From: Eubacteriaceae bacterium
GTDB lineage: Bacteria > Bacillota > Clostridia > Lachnospirales > Lachnospiraceae
Assembly: GCA_910574895.1 (NCBI GenBank)
Contig: CAJTDQ010000004.1
Span: 152,701 to 216,700 of the forward strand
DNA: 64,000 nt
Direction of reading: 5' to 3'
The notes under the pieces are model-generated. The model was not told the DNA's origin. It worked only from the letters and a program-made list of their open reading frames with translations, and ran no database searches. Position numbers and translations under genes: made by a program. Positions 9,598 to 18,647 of this stretch are shown piece by piece (position 1 is the stretch's first letter; the number at the start of each line of letters is the position of its first letter).

Positions 9598-9631
9598 AAA
9601 AGCAGGATGATGAAAATCTCCTGCTTTTTCT
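9598..9631 (+). terminator. Terminator of the tRNA transcript
   Basis: AAAGCAGGA pairs with TCCTGCTTT, followed by TTC TTT, 5 bases after tRNA-Leu. Confidence 0.85.
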
Positions 9632-9733
9632 TTATGCATTTAATGAATGATATTTGACAGTAGTCGACATATTATGTAAAATAAAAACATTAAAAAAATA
9701 TATATAAATAATAGGAAATAAGAGGAAATAAGA

Positions 9734-10189
9734 ATGAAGATAGGATTTGGCTGTGACCATGCGGCAATTGATTTGAAAAATGAATTAATTCAGTATATGT
9801 CAGAAAAGGGTTACGAATGTGTTGATTATGGAACCGGTTACGATGAAGATGGTGAGATTATAAAATGCGATTATCCTGCAAAAGGAGAAGAAGTGGGACG
9901 TGCAGTTGTTTCCAAAGAAGTAGACTATGGTGTGCTTATTTGTGGAACCGGAATCGGAATCTCTGTTTCAGCAAACAAAGTGCCTGGAGTAATTGCAGCA
10001 GTTTGCAGTGAGCCATATTCTGCAAGATTGACAAAGCAGCATAATAATGCAAATATCATTGCATTTGGAGCCAGAGTTGTCGGTACAGAATTGGCAAAAA
10101 TGATTTTGGACGAGTTTTTTGATGCTGAATTTGAAGGTGGAAGACATCAGAGAAGAGTAGACATGATTCGGGAGATTGAAAATCGCTAA
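9734..10189 (+). CDS. rpiB: Ribose/galactose isomerase RpiB family
   Basis: 151 residues. The RpiB/LacAB fold is shown by GFGCDHAAIDLK at the N-terminus, the catalytic Cys segment LICGTGIGISVSANK, and the RLTKQHNNANIIAFGARVVG stretch. It interconverts ribose 5-phosphate and ribulose 5-phosphate in the non-oxidative pentose phosphate pathway; some members act on allose 6-phosphate. The start has AGAGGAAATAAG upstream. A 39-base gap separates it from the next gene. Confidence 0.92.
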   Translation: MKIGFGCDHAAIDLKNELIQYMSEKGYECVDYGTGYDEDGEIIKCDYPAKGEEVGRAVVSKEVDYGVLICGTGIGISVSANKVPGVIAAVCSEPYSARLTKQHNNANIIAFGARVVGTELAKMILDEFFDAEFEGGRHQRRVDMIREIENR

Positions 10190-10228
10190 TATACAATAAA
10201 TAAATTATGAAAAAACGTGGGATAAAAA

Positions 10229-11353
10229 ATGATAGTAATTAAAGAAGTAAAGACAAGAAAAGACTTGCGTACATTTGCGGGTTTTAATGAAAAAATGTAT
10301 CGGGATGTACCGCAGGCAATGCCGGATTTGATTTCAGATGAGATGGCTAATTTTAATCCAAAGAAAAATCCGGCTTTCGCATATGCAGAGTCAAGACAGT
10401 GGTTAGCATATAAAGATGGCGAATGTGTCGGACGTATAGGTGCAATTATCAGTCATAAAGCGAACGAAAAATGGAATAGGAAAAGAATTCGATTCACAAG
10501 AGTAGATTTTATAGATGATTACGAGGTATCAGCGGCACTGTTTAAACAGGTCGAGGACTGGGGAAGAGAAAAAGGGCTTGATGCAGTTCATGGACCAATG
10601 GGATTTTGCGATTTGGATCAGGAAGGTATGTTAATTGAGGGGTTCGAGTATGATGGTATTTTTATTACTATCAACAATGCCCCATATTATAAAGAACATA
10701 TGGAACGTCTTGGTTATGGAAAATCAGTAGATTGGATTGAGAATAGAATCAATATTCCAAAAGAACTTCCGAAAGTTTTTGAAAAGATGGAGGAACGTGT
10801 TCTAAAGGAAAATAATTTAAGGGTTGTAAAATTGAAAAACCGTCTACAGCTTAAAAAGTATATAGGTAACGTTTTTTCAGTGATTAATGATACTGCAAAA
10901 GTGCTTTACGGAGAGGTAGATTTAACAGATGAAATGATTAAGAAATATGTTGGACAGTTTATTCTGATGGTAAACGTACGATTTATTTCTCTAATTGTAG
11001 ATGAAAATGGACGAATGGTAGGTATTGGTGTGACAGTTCCATCTATGGGACAGGCCTCCAAAAAATCACGTGGCAGATTGTTTCCTTTTGGATGGGCAAG
11101 ATTATTATATGCCCCATTTTCTAAACCGGAAACATTAGAATTATATCTGGTTGGTGTGTTAGATGAGTACAAGAATAAAGGACTGCCTGCTGTTTTAGTA
11201 ACGGAGATACTGAGGGCTGCGATTAAAGATGGAATGAAATATGCAGAGACCGGACCTATGTTGGAAGATAATATAAAAGTTCATTCATTATGGAAGAGAT
11301 TTGATAAGATAGAGCACAGACGGAGAAGATGCTGGATTAAGGAATTGCATTAA
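10229..11353 (+). CDS. GNAT-like protein of unknown substrate
   Basis: 374 residues, cytoplasmic. The N-terminal ~55 residues (RDVPQAMPDLISDEMANFNPKK) and the C-terminal acetyltransferase-like half (ELYLVGVLDEYKNKGLPAVL, an acyl-CoA-binding type loop) match a widespread family of large uncharacterised GNAT proteins. The substrate is unknown. It follows rpiB on the same strand and is closed by a terminator. Confidence 0.7.
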   Translation: MIVIKEVKTRKDLRTFAGFNEKMYRDVPQAMPDLISDEMANFNPKKNPAFAYAESRQWLAYKDGECVGRIGAIISHKANEKWNRKRIRFTRVDFIDDYEVSAALFKQVEDWGREKGLDAVHGPMGFCDLDQEGMLIEGFEYDGIFITINNAPYYKEHMERLGYGKSVDWIENRINIPKELPKVFEKMEERVLKENNLRVVKLKNRLQLKKYIGNVFSVINDTAKVLYGEVDLTDEMIKKYVGQFILMVNVRFISLIVDENGRMVGIGVTVPSMGQASKKSRGRLFPFGWARLLYAPFSKPETLELYLVGVLDEYKNKGLPAVLVTEILRAAIKDGMKYAETGPMLEDNIKVHSLWKRFDKIEHRRRRCWIKELH

Positions 11354-11365
11354 TTTAATATAATA

Positions 11366-11411
11366 AAGAGTTTGTTTTCAAAAATGTTCGTAGAAAAACA
11401 AACTCTTTTTT
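11366..11411 (+). terminator. Rho-independent terminator
   Basis: AGAGTTTGTTTT pairs with AAAACAAACTCT, followed by TTTTT; 12 bases after the GNAT gene. Confidence 0.88.
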
Positions 11412-11487
11412 CTTATATAGATTATATGAAATTATTGATTCTATTAATACAATAAAAAGACAGGAACAAGTACAAAAAAAGTAAATA

Positions 11488-11517
11488 TTGACATATTATG
11501 TACTATTATAGTATAAT
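11488..11517 (+). promoter_or_regulatory. Promoter for the sodium:solute symporter
   Basis: TTGACA, 18-base spacer, TATAAT. Confidence 0.75.
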
Positions 11518-11526
11518 CGCTTTATT

Positions 11527-11551
11527 ACTTTAAAGCGTAACGGTTTAAAGT
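11527..11551 (+). promoter_or_regulatory. 25-bp dyad operator candidate
   Basis: ACTTTAAAGCG, TAA, CGGTTTAAAGT: two 11-base arms with one pair of mismatched positions, just downstream of the -10 box. The half-site ACTTTAAAG and the following GCGACGAA-TAAAAAT recur at the same place in front of the acyl-CoA ligase gene (29295). Confidence 0.6.
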
Positions 11552-11589
11552 GCGACGAATAAAAATATTAAAAAGATGGAGGGAACATT

Positions 11590-13170
11590 ATGACAGAGAC
11601 ATTATGTTCAATTATGCTTGTTGCATTTTTTGCAGTGATGATTTTTGTAGGATTTTACACAAGAAAACATGCAACAGATGTTAACGGATTTGTTTTGGGA
11701 GGACGTTCTGTAGGTCCATGGCTTACAGCTTTTGCTTTTGGAACATCTTATTTTTCGGCGGTTATCTTTGTAGGATATGCCGGACAGTTTGGATGGAATT
11801 TTGGTCTTGCGTCTACATGGGCAGGACTTGGCAACGCTTTTATTGGTTCGCTTCTTGCATGGAACGTACTTGGAAGACGGACAAGAGTTATGACACAGCA
11901 TATTGATGCAAAGACTATGCCGGACTTTTTTGGAAAGAGATTTAAGTCTACACCACTGAAAGTGGCAGCATCAGTTATCGTGTTTATATTTTTGATTCCA
12001 TATACAGCATCTTTATACAATGGTCTTTCCAGTTTGTTCGGCCTTGTATTTGATATTCCTTACTGGGTTGTTATTGTTGTTATGGCAGTTCTTACAGGAA
12101 TCTATGTAATTTTTGGCGGATATATGGCAACCGCCATTAATGATTTTATTCAGGGAATTATTATGCTGTTTGGTATTTGTGCTGTAATTGGTGCAGTGCT
12201 TATAGATAACGGTGGTCTTATTGAAGCTACAAAGAGTCTTGCAAGTGTAACAGGGGATGCAGGATGGAAAGGAGCATATACTGCCTTTTTAGGACCGGAT
12301 CCATTGGCATTATTGTTCGTTGTTATACTTACATCACTTGGTACATGGGGATTGCCGCAGATGGTTGGAAAGTTTTATGCTATTAAAAGTGAAAAAGATA
12401 TACATAAAGGAACAATTATTTCTACCGTTTTTGCAATTATTGTTGCGGGAGGATGTTATTTCTTAGGTGGATTTGGCAGATTATACAGTGATAAGGTTGT
12501 TATGAATGAGATGACAGGAAAGCCGTTGTTTGACACAATTATTCCAACAATGCTTTCAACTTTGCCGGCATTGGTTATTGCGGTTGTTATTGTTTTAGTA
12601 TTGTCTGCTTCTATGTCAACTCTTTCTTCACTGGTTCTTACATCGAGTTCAACATTTACGCTTGATGTAATTCAGCCGGCATCAAAGAAAGAGATGTCAG
12701 ATAAGAAACAAGTAAGTATTATGAGATTATTTATCGTATTCTTTATTCTCGTATCGGCAGTGATTGCAATTTTTAAAGATGCACATCCGGAAGTAACATT
12801 TATTGCCCAGATGATGGGTGTTTCATGGGGAGCACTTGCAGGAGCATTTCTTGCACCATTTCTTTATGGATTATACTGGAAGGGTGTAACAAAAGCGGCG
12901 ACAGTTGTGTGCTTTGTCTGGGGTTGCGGAATTGCAGTCGTTCAGTTAGTAATTACACTTGGAGGAATTGATACTTCAGGATGGGGAACTGTTCTTGATT
13001 ATATATTTAAGTCTTCTATTAACTCAGGTGTTATTGCAATGGTTGGCGGATTGGTTATAGTTCCGATTGTCAGTCTGTTTACAAAGAAGCAGAACACAGA
13101 TGAGCTAGAAGAATTGTTTGATTGTTATAACGAGAAAACAGAAGTTCCGGTAAAAGAACATTTGAAATAA
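11590..13170 (+). CDS. Sodium:solute symporter (SSS family)
   Basis: 526 residues with about 13 membrane segments. The family pattern is seen in GFYTRKHATDVNGFVLGGRSVGPWLTAFAFGTSYFSA at the N-terminus and the GGYMATAINDFIQG segment in the middle. It imports a small organic solute with sodium; substrate not determinable (the family covers proline, pantothenate and carboxylates). ATG at 11590 is preceded by GATGGAGGG. Its promoter carries the dyad shared with the acyl-CoA ligase, which hints at a carboxylic acid substrate. The gene ends directly at a 307-bp palindrome. Confidence 0.88.
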   Translation: MTETLCSIMLVAFFAVMIFVGFYTRKHATDVNGFVLGGRSVGPWLTAFAFGTSYFSAVIFVGYAGQFGWNFGLASTWAGLGNAFIGSLLAWNVLGRRTRVMTQHIDAKTMPDFFGKRFKSTPLKVAASVIVFIFLIPYTASLYNGLSSLFGLVFDIPYWVVIVVMAVLTGIYVIFGGYMATAINDFIQGIIMLFGICAVIGAVLIDNGGLIEATKSLASVTGDAGWKGAYTAFLGPDPLALLFVVILTSLGTWGLPQMVGKFYAIKSEKDIHKGTIISTVFAIIVAGGCYFLGGFGRLYSDKVVMNEMTGKPLFDTIIPTMLSTLPALVIAVVIVLVLSASMSTLSSLVLTSSSTFTLDVIQPASKKEMSDKKQVSIMRLFIVFFILVSAVIAIFKDAHPEVTFIAQMMGVSWGALAGAFLAPFLYGLYWKGVTKAATVVCFVWGCGIAVVQLVITLGGIDTSGWGTVLDYIFKSSINSGVIAMVGGLVIVPIVSLFTKKQNTDELEELFDCYNEKTEVPVKEHLK

Positions 13171-13477
13171 ATTTCGGTTTGTAGGGGAGTGACTTTCCTG
13201 CTGAAGAAATACAGACAGAGAATATCTTCACCTCGATTCTTGAACATTTATAGAAAATAAAAATAATATTGAATATTTTAAGCACCGACTTCATCTTCGA
13301 AAAAATCCTGATGATTTTTTCTCAGGTAAGTCTGGACATTTGATTTTGTGAATCAAATGTCCGCTTAATATTCAATATTATTTTTATTTTATAAATGTAT
13401 TCAAGACTCTCAAGTTCCTATATTCTCTGTCCGTATTATTTCAGCAGTGAAATGTCTCAACTTCTACAAACCCGAAT
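13171..13477. repeat. Large imperfect palindrome A (307 bp)
   Basis: The left arm begins right after the symporter stop codon (ATTTCGGTTTGTAG) and the right arm ends CTACAAACCCGAAT. Long stretches pair throughout, for example ACAGACAGAGAATAT with ATATTCTCTGTCCGT and AAATAAAAATAATATTGAAT with its complement near 13366-13391. The tip carries smaller hairpins (GGACATTTGATT/AATCAAATGTCC; GAAAAAATC/GATTTTTTC) and the core blocks ACCGACTTCATCTTC (13284) and TCAGGTAAGTC (13322). No coding capacity. Confidence 0.8.
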
Positions 13478-13960
13478 CTGTCAAATGTGAAAGTACAGGC
13501 TGTCTGTCCATGCTTTTCGTCTAACAAATTTAATTTTGCGGGGATGAAGCCCTGGCATATATGTGGGAATATTTAAAATTGGTGACGAATCAGATGTATC
13601 TAGAGGATTTTACATCGAAATCCGGGCTTGGATGATGAATAAAAGTATATTACATATATTTTATTATCAAACCGGAAAACATATATGTAAAAAGTGTTTG
13701 AAATTTATAGCAGATAAATATATATTACATATCTACTACGAAAAAATAAGAATTAATATATGTAATTTCGTATAATACATCGGAAAAAACGATTGAAAAT
13801 ACATTGGAAAACTAAAGAATAAATACTTTATATATGTAAATCTTAAATATGTTTTGTGGCAAGATGGTGCATTTTCTGTACACATCACTCTGGCAACGAA
13901 ATGCTGCCGTCACAACAATTACAATTTATAAGTTTGCGATTTGTGGTGGTGGGAAGAGAT
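13478..13960. other. Non-coding interval with repeated TTACATATA motifs
   Basis: No convincing gene. From 13645 to 13840 the octamer-like motif TATATGTAA or its complement occurs five times (13645-13660, 13681-13690, 13719-13731, 13755-13767, 13829-13840) in alternating orientation. From 13853 to 13916 there is a further hairpin (GCATTT/AAATGC inside TTGTG/CACAA). A 70-codon frame over the motif cluster is compositionally AT repeat and not supported as a gene. Confidence 0.5.
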
Positions 13961-14330
13961 ATAAAAGGAATACACTTGGAAACATTGAATTTCATAAATA
14001 GATTTGTATATAAAAAGAATCTGATAAATTAAAGTTAAAAACTGATTTTCAAAATCAGTTTTTAAGACTTACCTGAAGCGAATTTGCGATATCTAAAAAG
14101 CAATGTAAAATAAAAAAATCATAAATGGGGAGCGTTTACGAAACCTCATTTATGATTCTTTTATTTTATAGTGCGCTTAGCACGACAGATATTTCATTTT
14201 ATGAAATATCTGTGCATTGCTTTACTAATTACCAAATATTCGGTGAAGATGAAGTCGGTACTTTAATTTTCAGACACTTTTTATATCTACAAATGTTTAT
14301 GAAATTTAGTTTCCATGTGTATCCTTTTAT
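13961..14330. repeat. Large imperfect palindrome B (370 bp)
   Basis: The outer arms ATAAAAGGAATACACTTGG and (complement of the right end) ATAAAAGGATACACATGG pair over about 55 bases. The interior carries perfect hairpins AAAAACTGATTTT/AAAATCAGTTTTT, AATCATAAATG/CATTTATGATT and ACAGATATTTCAT/ATGAAATATCTGT. The same core blocks as palindrome A are present in inverse orientation: GACTTACCTGA (14066) and GAAGATGAAGTCGGT (14245). The outer arms match palindrome C at 31007. Confidence 0.8.
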
Positions 14331-14367
14331 ACTCGAACCACCTCGACAAACTGAAATTTACAAATAC

Positions 14368-14429
14368 AAAAAAGATGTTGGATATTAGACAAAACAAAAT
14401 GAAATGTCTGATATCTTACATCTTTTTTT
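14368..14429. terminator. Strong bidirectional hairpin before fabH
   Basis: AAAAAAGATGT, GATAT and AGACA pair with TGTCT, ATATC and ACATCTTTTTT, with T-runs on both strands. It insulates the fab operon promoter from upstream transcription. Confidence 0.8.
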
Positions 14430-14456
14430 ATGGATGTAAAGGATTGGAAAAATCTA

Positions 14457-14485
14457 TTGACCGTAATTTTTGAAAAAGATATACT
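14457..14485 (+). promoter_or_regulatory. Promoter of the fatty-acid synthesis operon
   Basis: TTGACC, 17-base spacer, TATACT, 28 bases before the fabH ATG. Confidence 0.78.
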
Positions 14486-14513
14486 GGCAACAATTTGAAA
14501 AAGGAGACAGCAG

Positions 14514-15554
14514 ATGTTTGGAAAGATAATAGGTACAGGATCATATATTCCAGAGCAGTTTTTCACCAATGAAGATTTGACAAATTATATTGATACAAGT
14601 GATGAATGGATTACTGACAGAACCGGTGTTAAGAAAAGACATATTATGCAGGATGAGACTACAGCAGACATGGCAGTGGAGGCTGCAAAAAAAGCTGTGG
14701 AGTGTGCAGGAATCAAATGTGATGAAATAGATATGATTATTGTGTCTTCTGTCTCTTCCAATGTGATTTTGCCGAATACAGCCTGTTATGTTCAGGATAA
14801 AATAGGTGCGGTAAACGCTTTTTGCTTTGATATAAATACAGCCTGCACCGGTTTTATTATGGCTTACAATACGGCGCAGAGTTATATTGATACAGGTCTG
14901 ATTCAAACAGCACTGATTATCGGAGCAGAAGGACTTTCTAAGATTGTGGACTGGAGTGACAGAGGAACATGCATTCTCTTTGGAGATGGTGCCGGCGCGG
15001 CTATTTTGAAAAAAGACGATAAGGCAGTTTTTGATACTGTGATGCACGCAGACGGTTCTATGGGAGCTGCGCTTACCTGTGACAATGGGTTTGCATATAG
15101 AAAAAGACTGATAGATGAGACAGAAAACAAATTAATATGTCAGGGTGAGGGAAACAAACAAATAAGTGAACAGTCTCGGGAGGGTCATTGGAATCAGATA
15201 CAAAATACATATGTACAGATGAACGGACAGGAAATTTTCCGTTTTGCGGTAAAGCAGGTTCCGGAGTGTATACAGGAATTGATGAAAAAATTAGAAATCA
15301 ATAAAGATGAAATAGATATGTTTGTTTTACATCAGGCAAATTCGAGAATTCTTCAGGGAATTGCAAAAAGGTTAAAGGTATCTTTAGATAAGATTCCAAT
15401 GAATGTGTCTGAATATGGCAATACATCTTCTGCATGTATTCCGATACTTCTGGATGAACTTTTCCGGACAGGGAAGTTGAAAGAAGGAGATAAGATTATT
15501 ATGTCAGGATTTGGAGCAGGAGTAACATTGGCGGCAACTTATCTTGAAATATAG
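14514..15554 (+). CDS. fabH: 3-oxoacyl-ACP synthase III (FabH)
   Basis: 346 residues. Condenses acetyl-CoA (or a branched primer) with malonyl-ACP to start fatty-acid synthesis. The Cys-His-Asn triad is intact: Cys111 in NTACTGF, His273 in LHQANSR and Asn303 in YGNTSSA. AAAGGAG lies 7 bases before the ATG. A segment around residues 190-232 (rich in Glu/Gln/Asn) is longer than in Escherichia coli FabH. First gene of an eleven-gene operon with all type II synthesis steps. Confidence 0.95.
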   Translation: MFGKIIGTGSYIPEQFFTNEDLTNYIDTSDEWITDRTGVKKRHIMQDETTADMAVEAAKKAVECAGIKCDEIDMIIVSSVSSNVILPNTACYVQDKIGAVNAFCFDINTACTGFIMAYNTAQSYIDTGLIQTALIIGAEGLSKIVDWSDRGTCILFGDGAGAAILKKDDKAVFDTVMHADGSMGAALTCDNGFAYRKRLIDETENKLICQGEGNKQISEQSREGHWNQIQNTYVQMNGQEIFRFAVKQVPECIQELMKKLEINKDEIDMFVLHQANSRILQGIAKRLKVSLDKIPMNVSEYGNTSSACIPILLDELFRTGKLKEGDKIIMSGFGAGVTLAATYLEI

Positions 15555-15697
15555 GAAATGTCTGTGTAGAAAAAAGCAGGAATAGAAAGGATAAATTGCT
15601 TATGCACAGTAAGTAATGTTTATAGAAGTACTTAAAAATTTTGTAAAAGTTAATAACCGGCACAGCCGGATAAAAATTATAAAGGAGAAATATAAAA

Positions 15698-15925
15698 ATG
15701 TTTGACAAAGTTAAAGAATTAATTGTTGATGAATTAGGAGTTGATGAAAGCAAAGTTGTTGAGGGAGCTACTTTTAACGAAGACTTGGGAGCAGACTCAT
15801 TGGATTTGTTTGAGCTGGTAATGTCTTTTGAAGATGAGTTCGATGTAAAAATTCCAGTGGGAGATTTAGAGCAGATTAAAACTGTTGGAGATGTTGTAAA
15901 TTATATTAAGGCGCATAAGGAATAA
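15698..15925 (+). CDS. acpP: Acyl carrier protein
   Basis: 75 residues, acidic. The phosphopantetheine attachment Ser34 lies in [17 protein letters not shown] precedes the ATG by 11 bases. The 143-base gap after fabH is the largest in the operon and has no clear terminator. The genes on either side supply the enzymes that act on its acyl chains. Confidence 0.96.
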   Translation: MFDKVKELIVDELGVDESKVVEGATFNEDLGADSLDLFELVMSFEDEFDVKIPVGDLEQIKTVGDVVNYIKAHKE

Positions 15926-15941
15926 GGGGAAGGTTTTCGTT

Positions 15942-16880
15942 ATGAAGACAGAGATAACTGAGTTATTAGGAATAAAATATCCGATTATTCAGGGAGGAAT
16001 GGCATGGGTGGCCGATTTTCATTTGGCCGCCGCTGTTTCTAATGCAGGAGGATTGGGTATTATCGGAGCAGGTGGAGCTCCGGCGCAGTGGGTCAGAGAG
16101 CAGATTCTGGAAGCAAAAAAATTAACAGATAAACCGTTTGGTGTAAATATTATGCTGATGAACCCGGAAGCAGATGAGATTGCAAAAATTCTTATTGAAG
16201 AGGGAGTAAAAGTAGTTACTACAGGTGCAGGAAATCCGGCAAAATATATAAAGGACTGGAAAACTGCAGGAATCAAGGTAATTCCGGTTATTGCCAGCTG
16301 TGCTTTGGCAAGAATGATGGAGAAGTGTGGTGTGGATGCTGTCATTGCAGAAGGTAGTGAAGCAGGAGGACATATCGGAGAGATTACAACGATGTCTCTC
16401 GTTCCACAGGTCGTTGATGCAGTGAACATTCCGGTAATTGCAGCAGGCGGTATTGCCGATGGCAGAGGTATTGCGGCAGCTTTTATGTTAGGAGCAAAGG
16501 CAGTACAGATGGGCACGCAGTTTGTAGCAACCAAAGAGTGTACAGTACACCAAAATTATAAGGATAAAATCATTAAGGCAAAGGATATTGATTCTAAGGT
16601 GACAGGAAGAACAACAGGACATCCGGTAAGAGTACTTAGAAATAAAATGTCTAATGAATATATAAAAAGAGAAAATCAGGGAGCATCCTTTGAGGAATTA
16701 GAATTGCTTACTTTGGGTGGGCTGAAAAAAGCCGTTGTAGAGGGGGATGTCGTTGATGGAAGTGTTATGGCAGGACAGATAGCGGGTCTTGTGAAAAAAG
16801 AATATAGCTGCAGGGAATTGATTGTCAGAAGTATCCGTCATGCAGAGGAACTGATATATGGAGGAATTAGAAATGAATAA
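15942..16880 (+). CDS. fabK: Enoyl-ACP reductase II (FabK)
   Basis: 312 residues, an FMN-dependent TIM barrel of the nitronate monooxygenase superfamily. IIQGGMAWVAD, GVNIMLMNPEADE and GSEAGGHIGE are the flavin and active-site segments. It reduces trans-2-enoyl-ACP in the last elongation step. No FabI or FabL reductase is present in the operon, so this is the expected enoyl reductase and the strain should be little affected by triclosan. Its end overlaps fabD by 8 bases. Confidence 0.93.
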   Translation: MKTEITELLGIKYPIIQGGMAWVADFHLAAAVSNAGGLGIIGAGGAPAQWVREQILEAKKLTDKPFGVNIMLMNPEADEIAKILIEEGVKVVTTGAGNPAKYIKDWKTAGIKVIPVIASCALARMMEKCGVDAVIAEGSEAGGHIGEITTMSLVPQVVDAVNIPVIAAGGIADGRGIAAAFMLGAKAVQMGTQFVATKECTVHQNYKDKIIKAKDIDSKVTGRTTGHPVRVLRNKMSNEYIKRENQGASFEELELLTLGGLKKAVVEGDVVDGSVMAGQIAGLVKKEYSCRELIVRSIRHAEELIYGGIRNE

Positions 16881-17787
16881 GATTGCATTCGTTTATCCAG
16901 GACAGGGTGTGCAGACTGTAGGCATGGGAAAGGATTTTTATGATCAAAGTGAAGTTTCAAGAGCAGTCTATGACAAAGCAAATGAAGTATTAGACTTTCA
17001 TGTTTCTGACATCTGTTTTCAGGAAAATGAAAAGATAAATAATACAGAATATACGCAGGCAGCATTGGTTACTACATATATTGCTATGACTGAGGAAATA
17101 AAATCAAGAGGAATATGTCCGGATGTAGCTGCAGGGCTTAGTCTTGGAGAATATGCAGCATTGGTTACAGCCGGCGGTATGACAGCAGAAGATGCAATTT
17201 GGGTGGTAAGGCAGAGAGGAATTTTAATGAACCGGGCAGTACCACAAGGTGAGGGAACAATGGCTGCGGTTCTTGGAATGACAGCAGATGAGATAGACAA
17301 TGTAATAGCCGGCATAGAGGATGTGTCTGTGGCAAATTATAACTGCCCGGGACAGATTGTTATTACAGGAAAAAAACAGGCAGTTTATGATGCTATGAAA
17401 GTATTGGAAGAAGCCGGAGCAAGAAGGTGCCTGGAATTAAATGTAAGCGGACCGTTCCATTCAGAATTTTTGAAAGATGCAGGAAAACAGTTGTCAGAGA
17501 AATTAGAGGACATTTCATTACAGCCTCTGACAATTCCATATGTAACAAATGTTACCGGTGAATACATAACCAATATTGATGAAACAAAAGAACTGCTGGC
17601 AAGGCAGGTATATTCTCCGGTAAGATGGGAACAAAGTGTACGAAATATGATAGAAGACGGTGTAGATACATTTATTGAGATTGGTCCGGGAAAAACAATT
17701 GCCGGGTTCTTGAGAAAAATTGATAAGACAGTTTCATGTATCAATATTAACAATTTTGAGGATTTTAAGAAATTAGAAGAGATTTAG
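16873..17787 (+). CDS. fabD: Malonyl-CoA:ACP transacylase (FabD)
   Basis: 304 residues from the ATG at 16873, chosen because ATGGAGG just upstream supplies the ribosome site. Loads malonyl groups on ACP. Catalytic Ser90 lies in GLSLGEY (88-94), and the FVYPGQG and GPFHSEF segments with the active-site His are present. It overlaps fabK by 8 bases. Confidence 0.95.
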   Translation: MNKIAFVYPGQGVQTVGMGKDFYDQSEVSRAVYDKANEVLDFHVSDICFQENEKINNTEYTQAALVTTYIAMTEEIKSRGICPDVAAGLSLGEYAALVTAGGMTAEDAIWVVRQRGILMNRAVPQGEGTMAAVLGMTADEIDNVIAGIEDVSVANYNCPGQIVITGKKQAVYDAMKVLEEAGARRCLELNVSGPFHSEFLKDAGKQLSEKLEDISLQPLTIPYVTNVTGEYITNIDETKELLARQVYSPVRWEQSVRNMIEDGVDTFIEIGPGKTIAGFLRKIDKTVSCININNFEDFKKLEEI

Positions 17788-17834
17788 GGGCTGCGGACAT
17801 ACAGGTATGTCTGCACTGTTTACAGGAGGTATCA

Positions 17835-18575
17835 ATGATACAGGAGAAAATTGCGGTAGTAACCGGGGCATCCAGAGGAATTGGAAAGGCAATTGCACTT
17901 AAACTGGCGTCCATGGATATGACAGTTATTGTAAATTATGCAGGTTCTAAAGAGAAAGCAGAGAATGTTGTAAAAGAAATTGAAGAGAAAGGCGGCAGGG
18001 CAGAGGCTGTGCAGTGTGATGTGGCTGATTTTGCCCAGTGCCAGAGAATGATAGAGGATGTACATAAACGCTATGGCAGTATTGATGTATTCGTCAATAA
18101 TGCAGGAATTACAAGAGATGGCCTGGTAATGGTAATGAAAGAAGAGGACTTTGATGATGTGATTGCCACAAATCTGAAAGGAACATTTAACTGTATCAGG
18201 TTTGTTTCCAGAATTATGATGAAACAGAGACACGGAAAGATAATTAACATGTCTTCTGTTTCCGGCGTGGCAGGAAATGCAGGACAGGTCAATTATTCAG
18301 CAGCCAAAGCGGGGGTAATTGGAATTACGAAATCTATGGCAAGAGAACTTGCTTCCCGAAATGTGAACGTAAATGCGATAGCGCCGGGATTTATTGAAAC
18401 AGATATGACAGGTGCATTATCGGAAAAAGTGAAAGAGCAGGCAGTTTCAAAGATTCCTCTTGGCAGGTTTGGAAAAGCAGAAGAAGTGGCAGAACTGGCA
18501 GGCTTTCTGGCAGGTGATAAGAGTAATTATATTACCGGTCAGGTATTTCATATTGATGGCGGAATGGTAATTTAA
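17835..18575 (+). CDS. fabG: 3-oxoacyl-ACP reductase (FabG)
   Basis: 246 residues, short-chain dehydrogenase fold. The NADPH-binding GASRGIG is at 11-17, NNAG near 88-91, and catalytic Tyr154 and Lys158 lie in NYSAAK. Reduces 3-ketoacyl-ACP. ACAGGAGG lies 5 bases before the ATG. A short hairpin (GCGGACATA, 4-base loop, TATGTCTGC at 17795-17816) sits between fabD and fabG and may be a processing or stability element. Confidence 0.96.
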   Translation: MIQEKIAVVTGASRGIGKAIALKLASMDMTVIVNYAGSKEKAENVVKEIEEKGGRAEAVQCDVADFAQCQRMIEDVHKRYGSIDVFVNNAGITRDGLVMVMKEEDFDDVIATNLKGTFNCIRFVSRIMMKQRHGKIINMSSVSGVAGNAGQVNYSAAKAGVIGITKSMARELASRNVNVNAIAPGFIETDMTGALSEKVKEQAVSKIPLGRFGKAEEVAELAGFLAGDKSNYITGQVFHIDGGMVI

Positions 18576-18647
18576 TCCGGTAACAATTCTGCTGAAAATT
18601 ATTTGATGCAGCATTGTTATATTGTAAAAGAATGGAGAGTGATTGGT

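Noticed and set aside
9416..9610. 64-codon frame and its minus-strand counterpart over 9358-9639
   Set aside because: They cover tRNA-Tyr and tRNA-Leu; the apparent proteins are translations of tRNA genes.
13563..13775. 70-codon frame between the palindromes
   Set aside because: It consists largely of the repeated TATATGTAA motifs and has no ribosome site.
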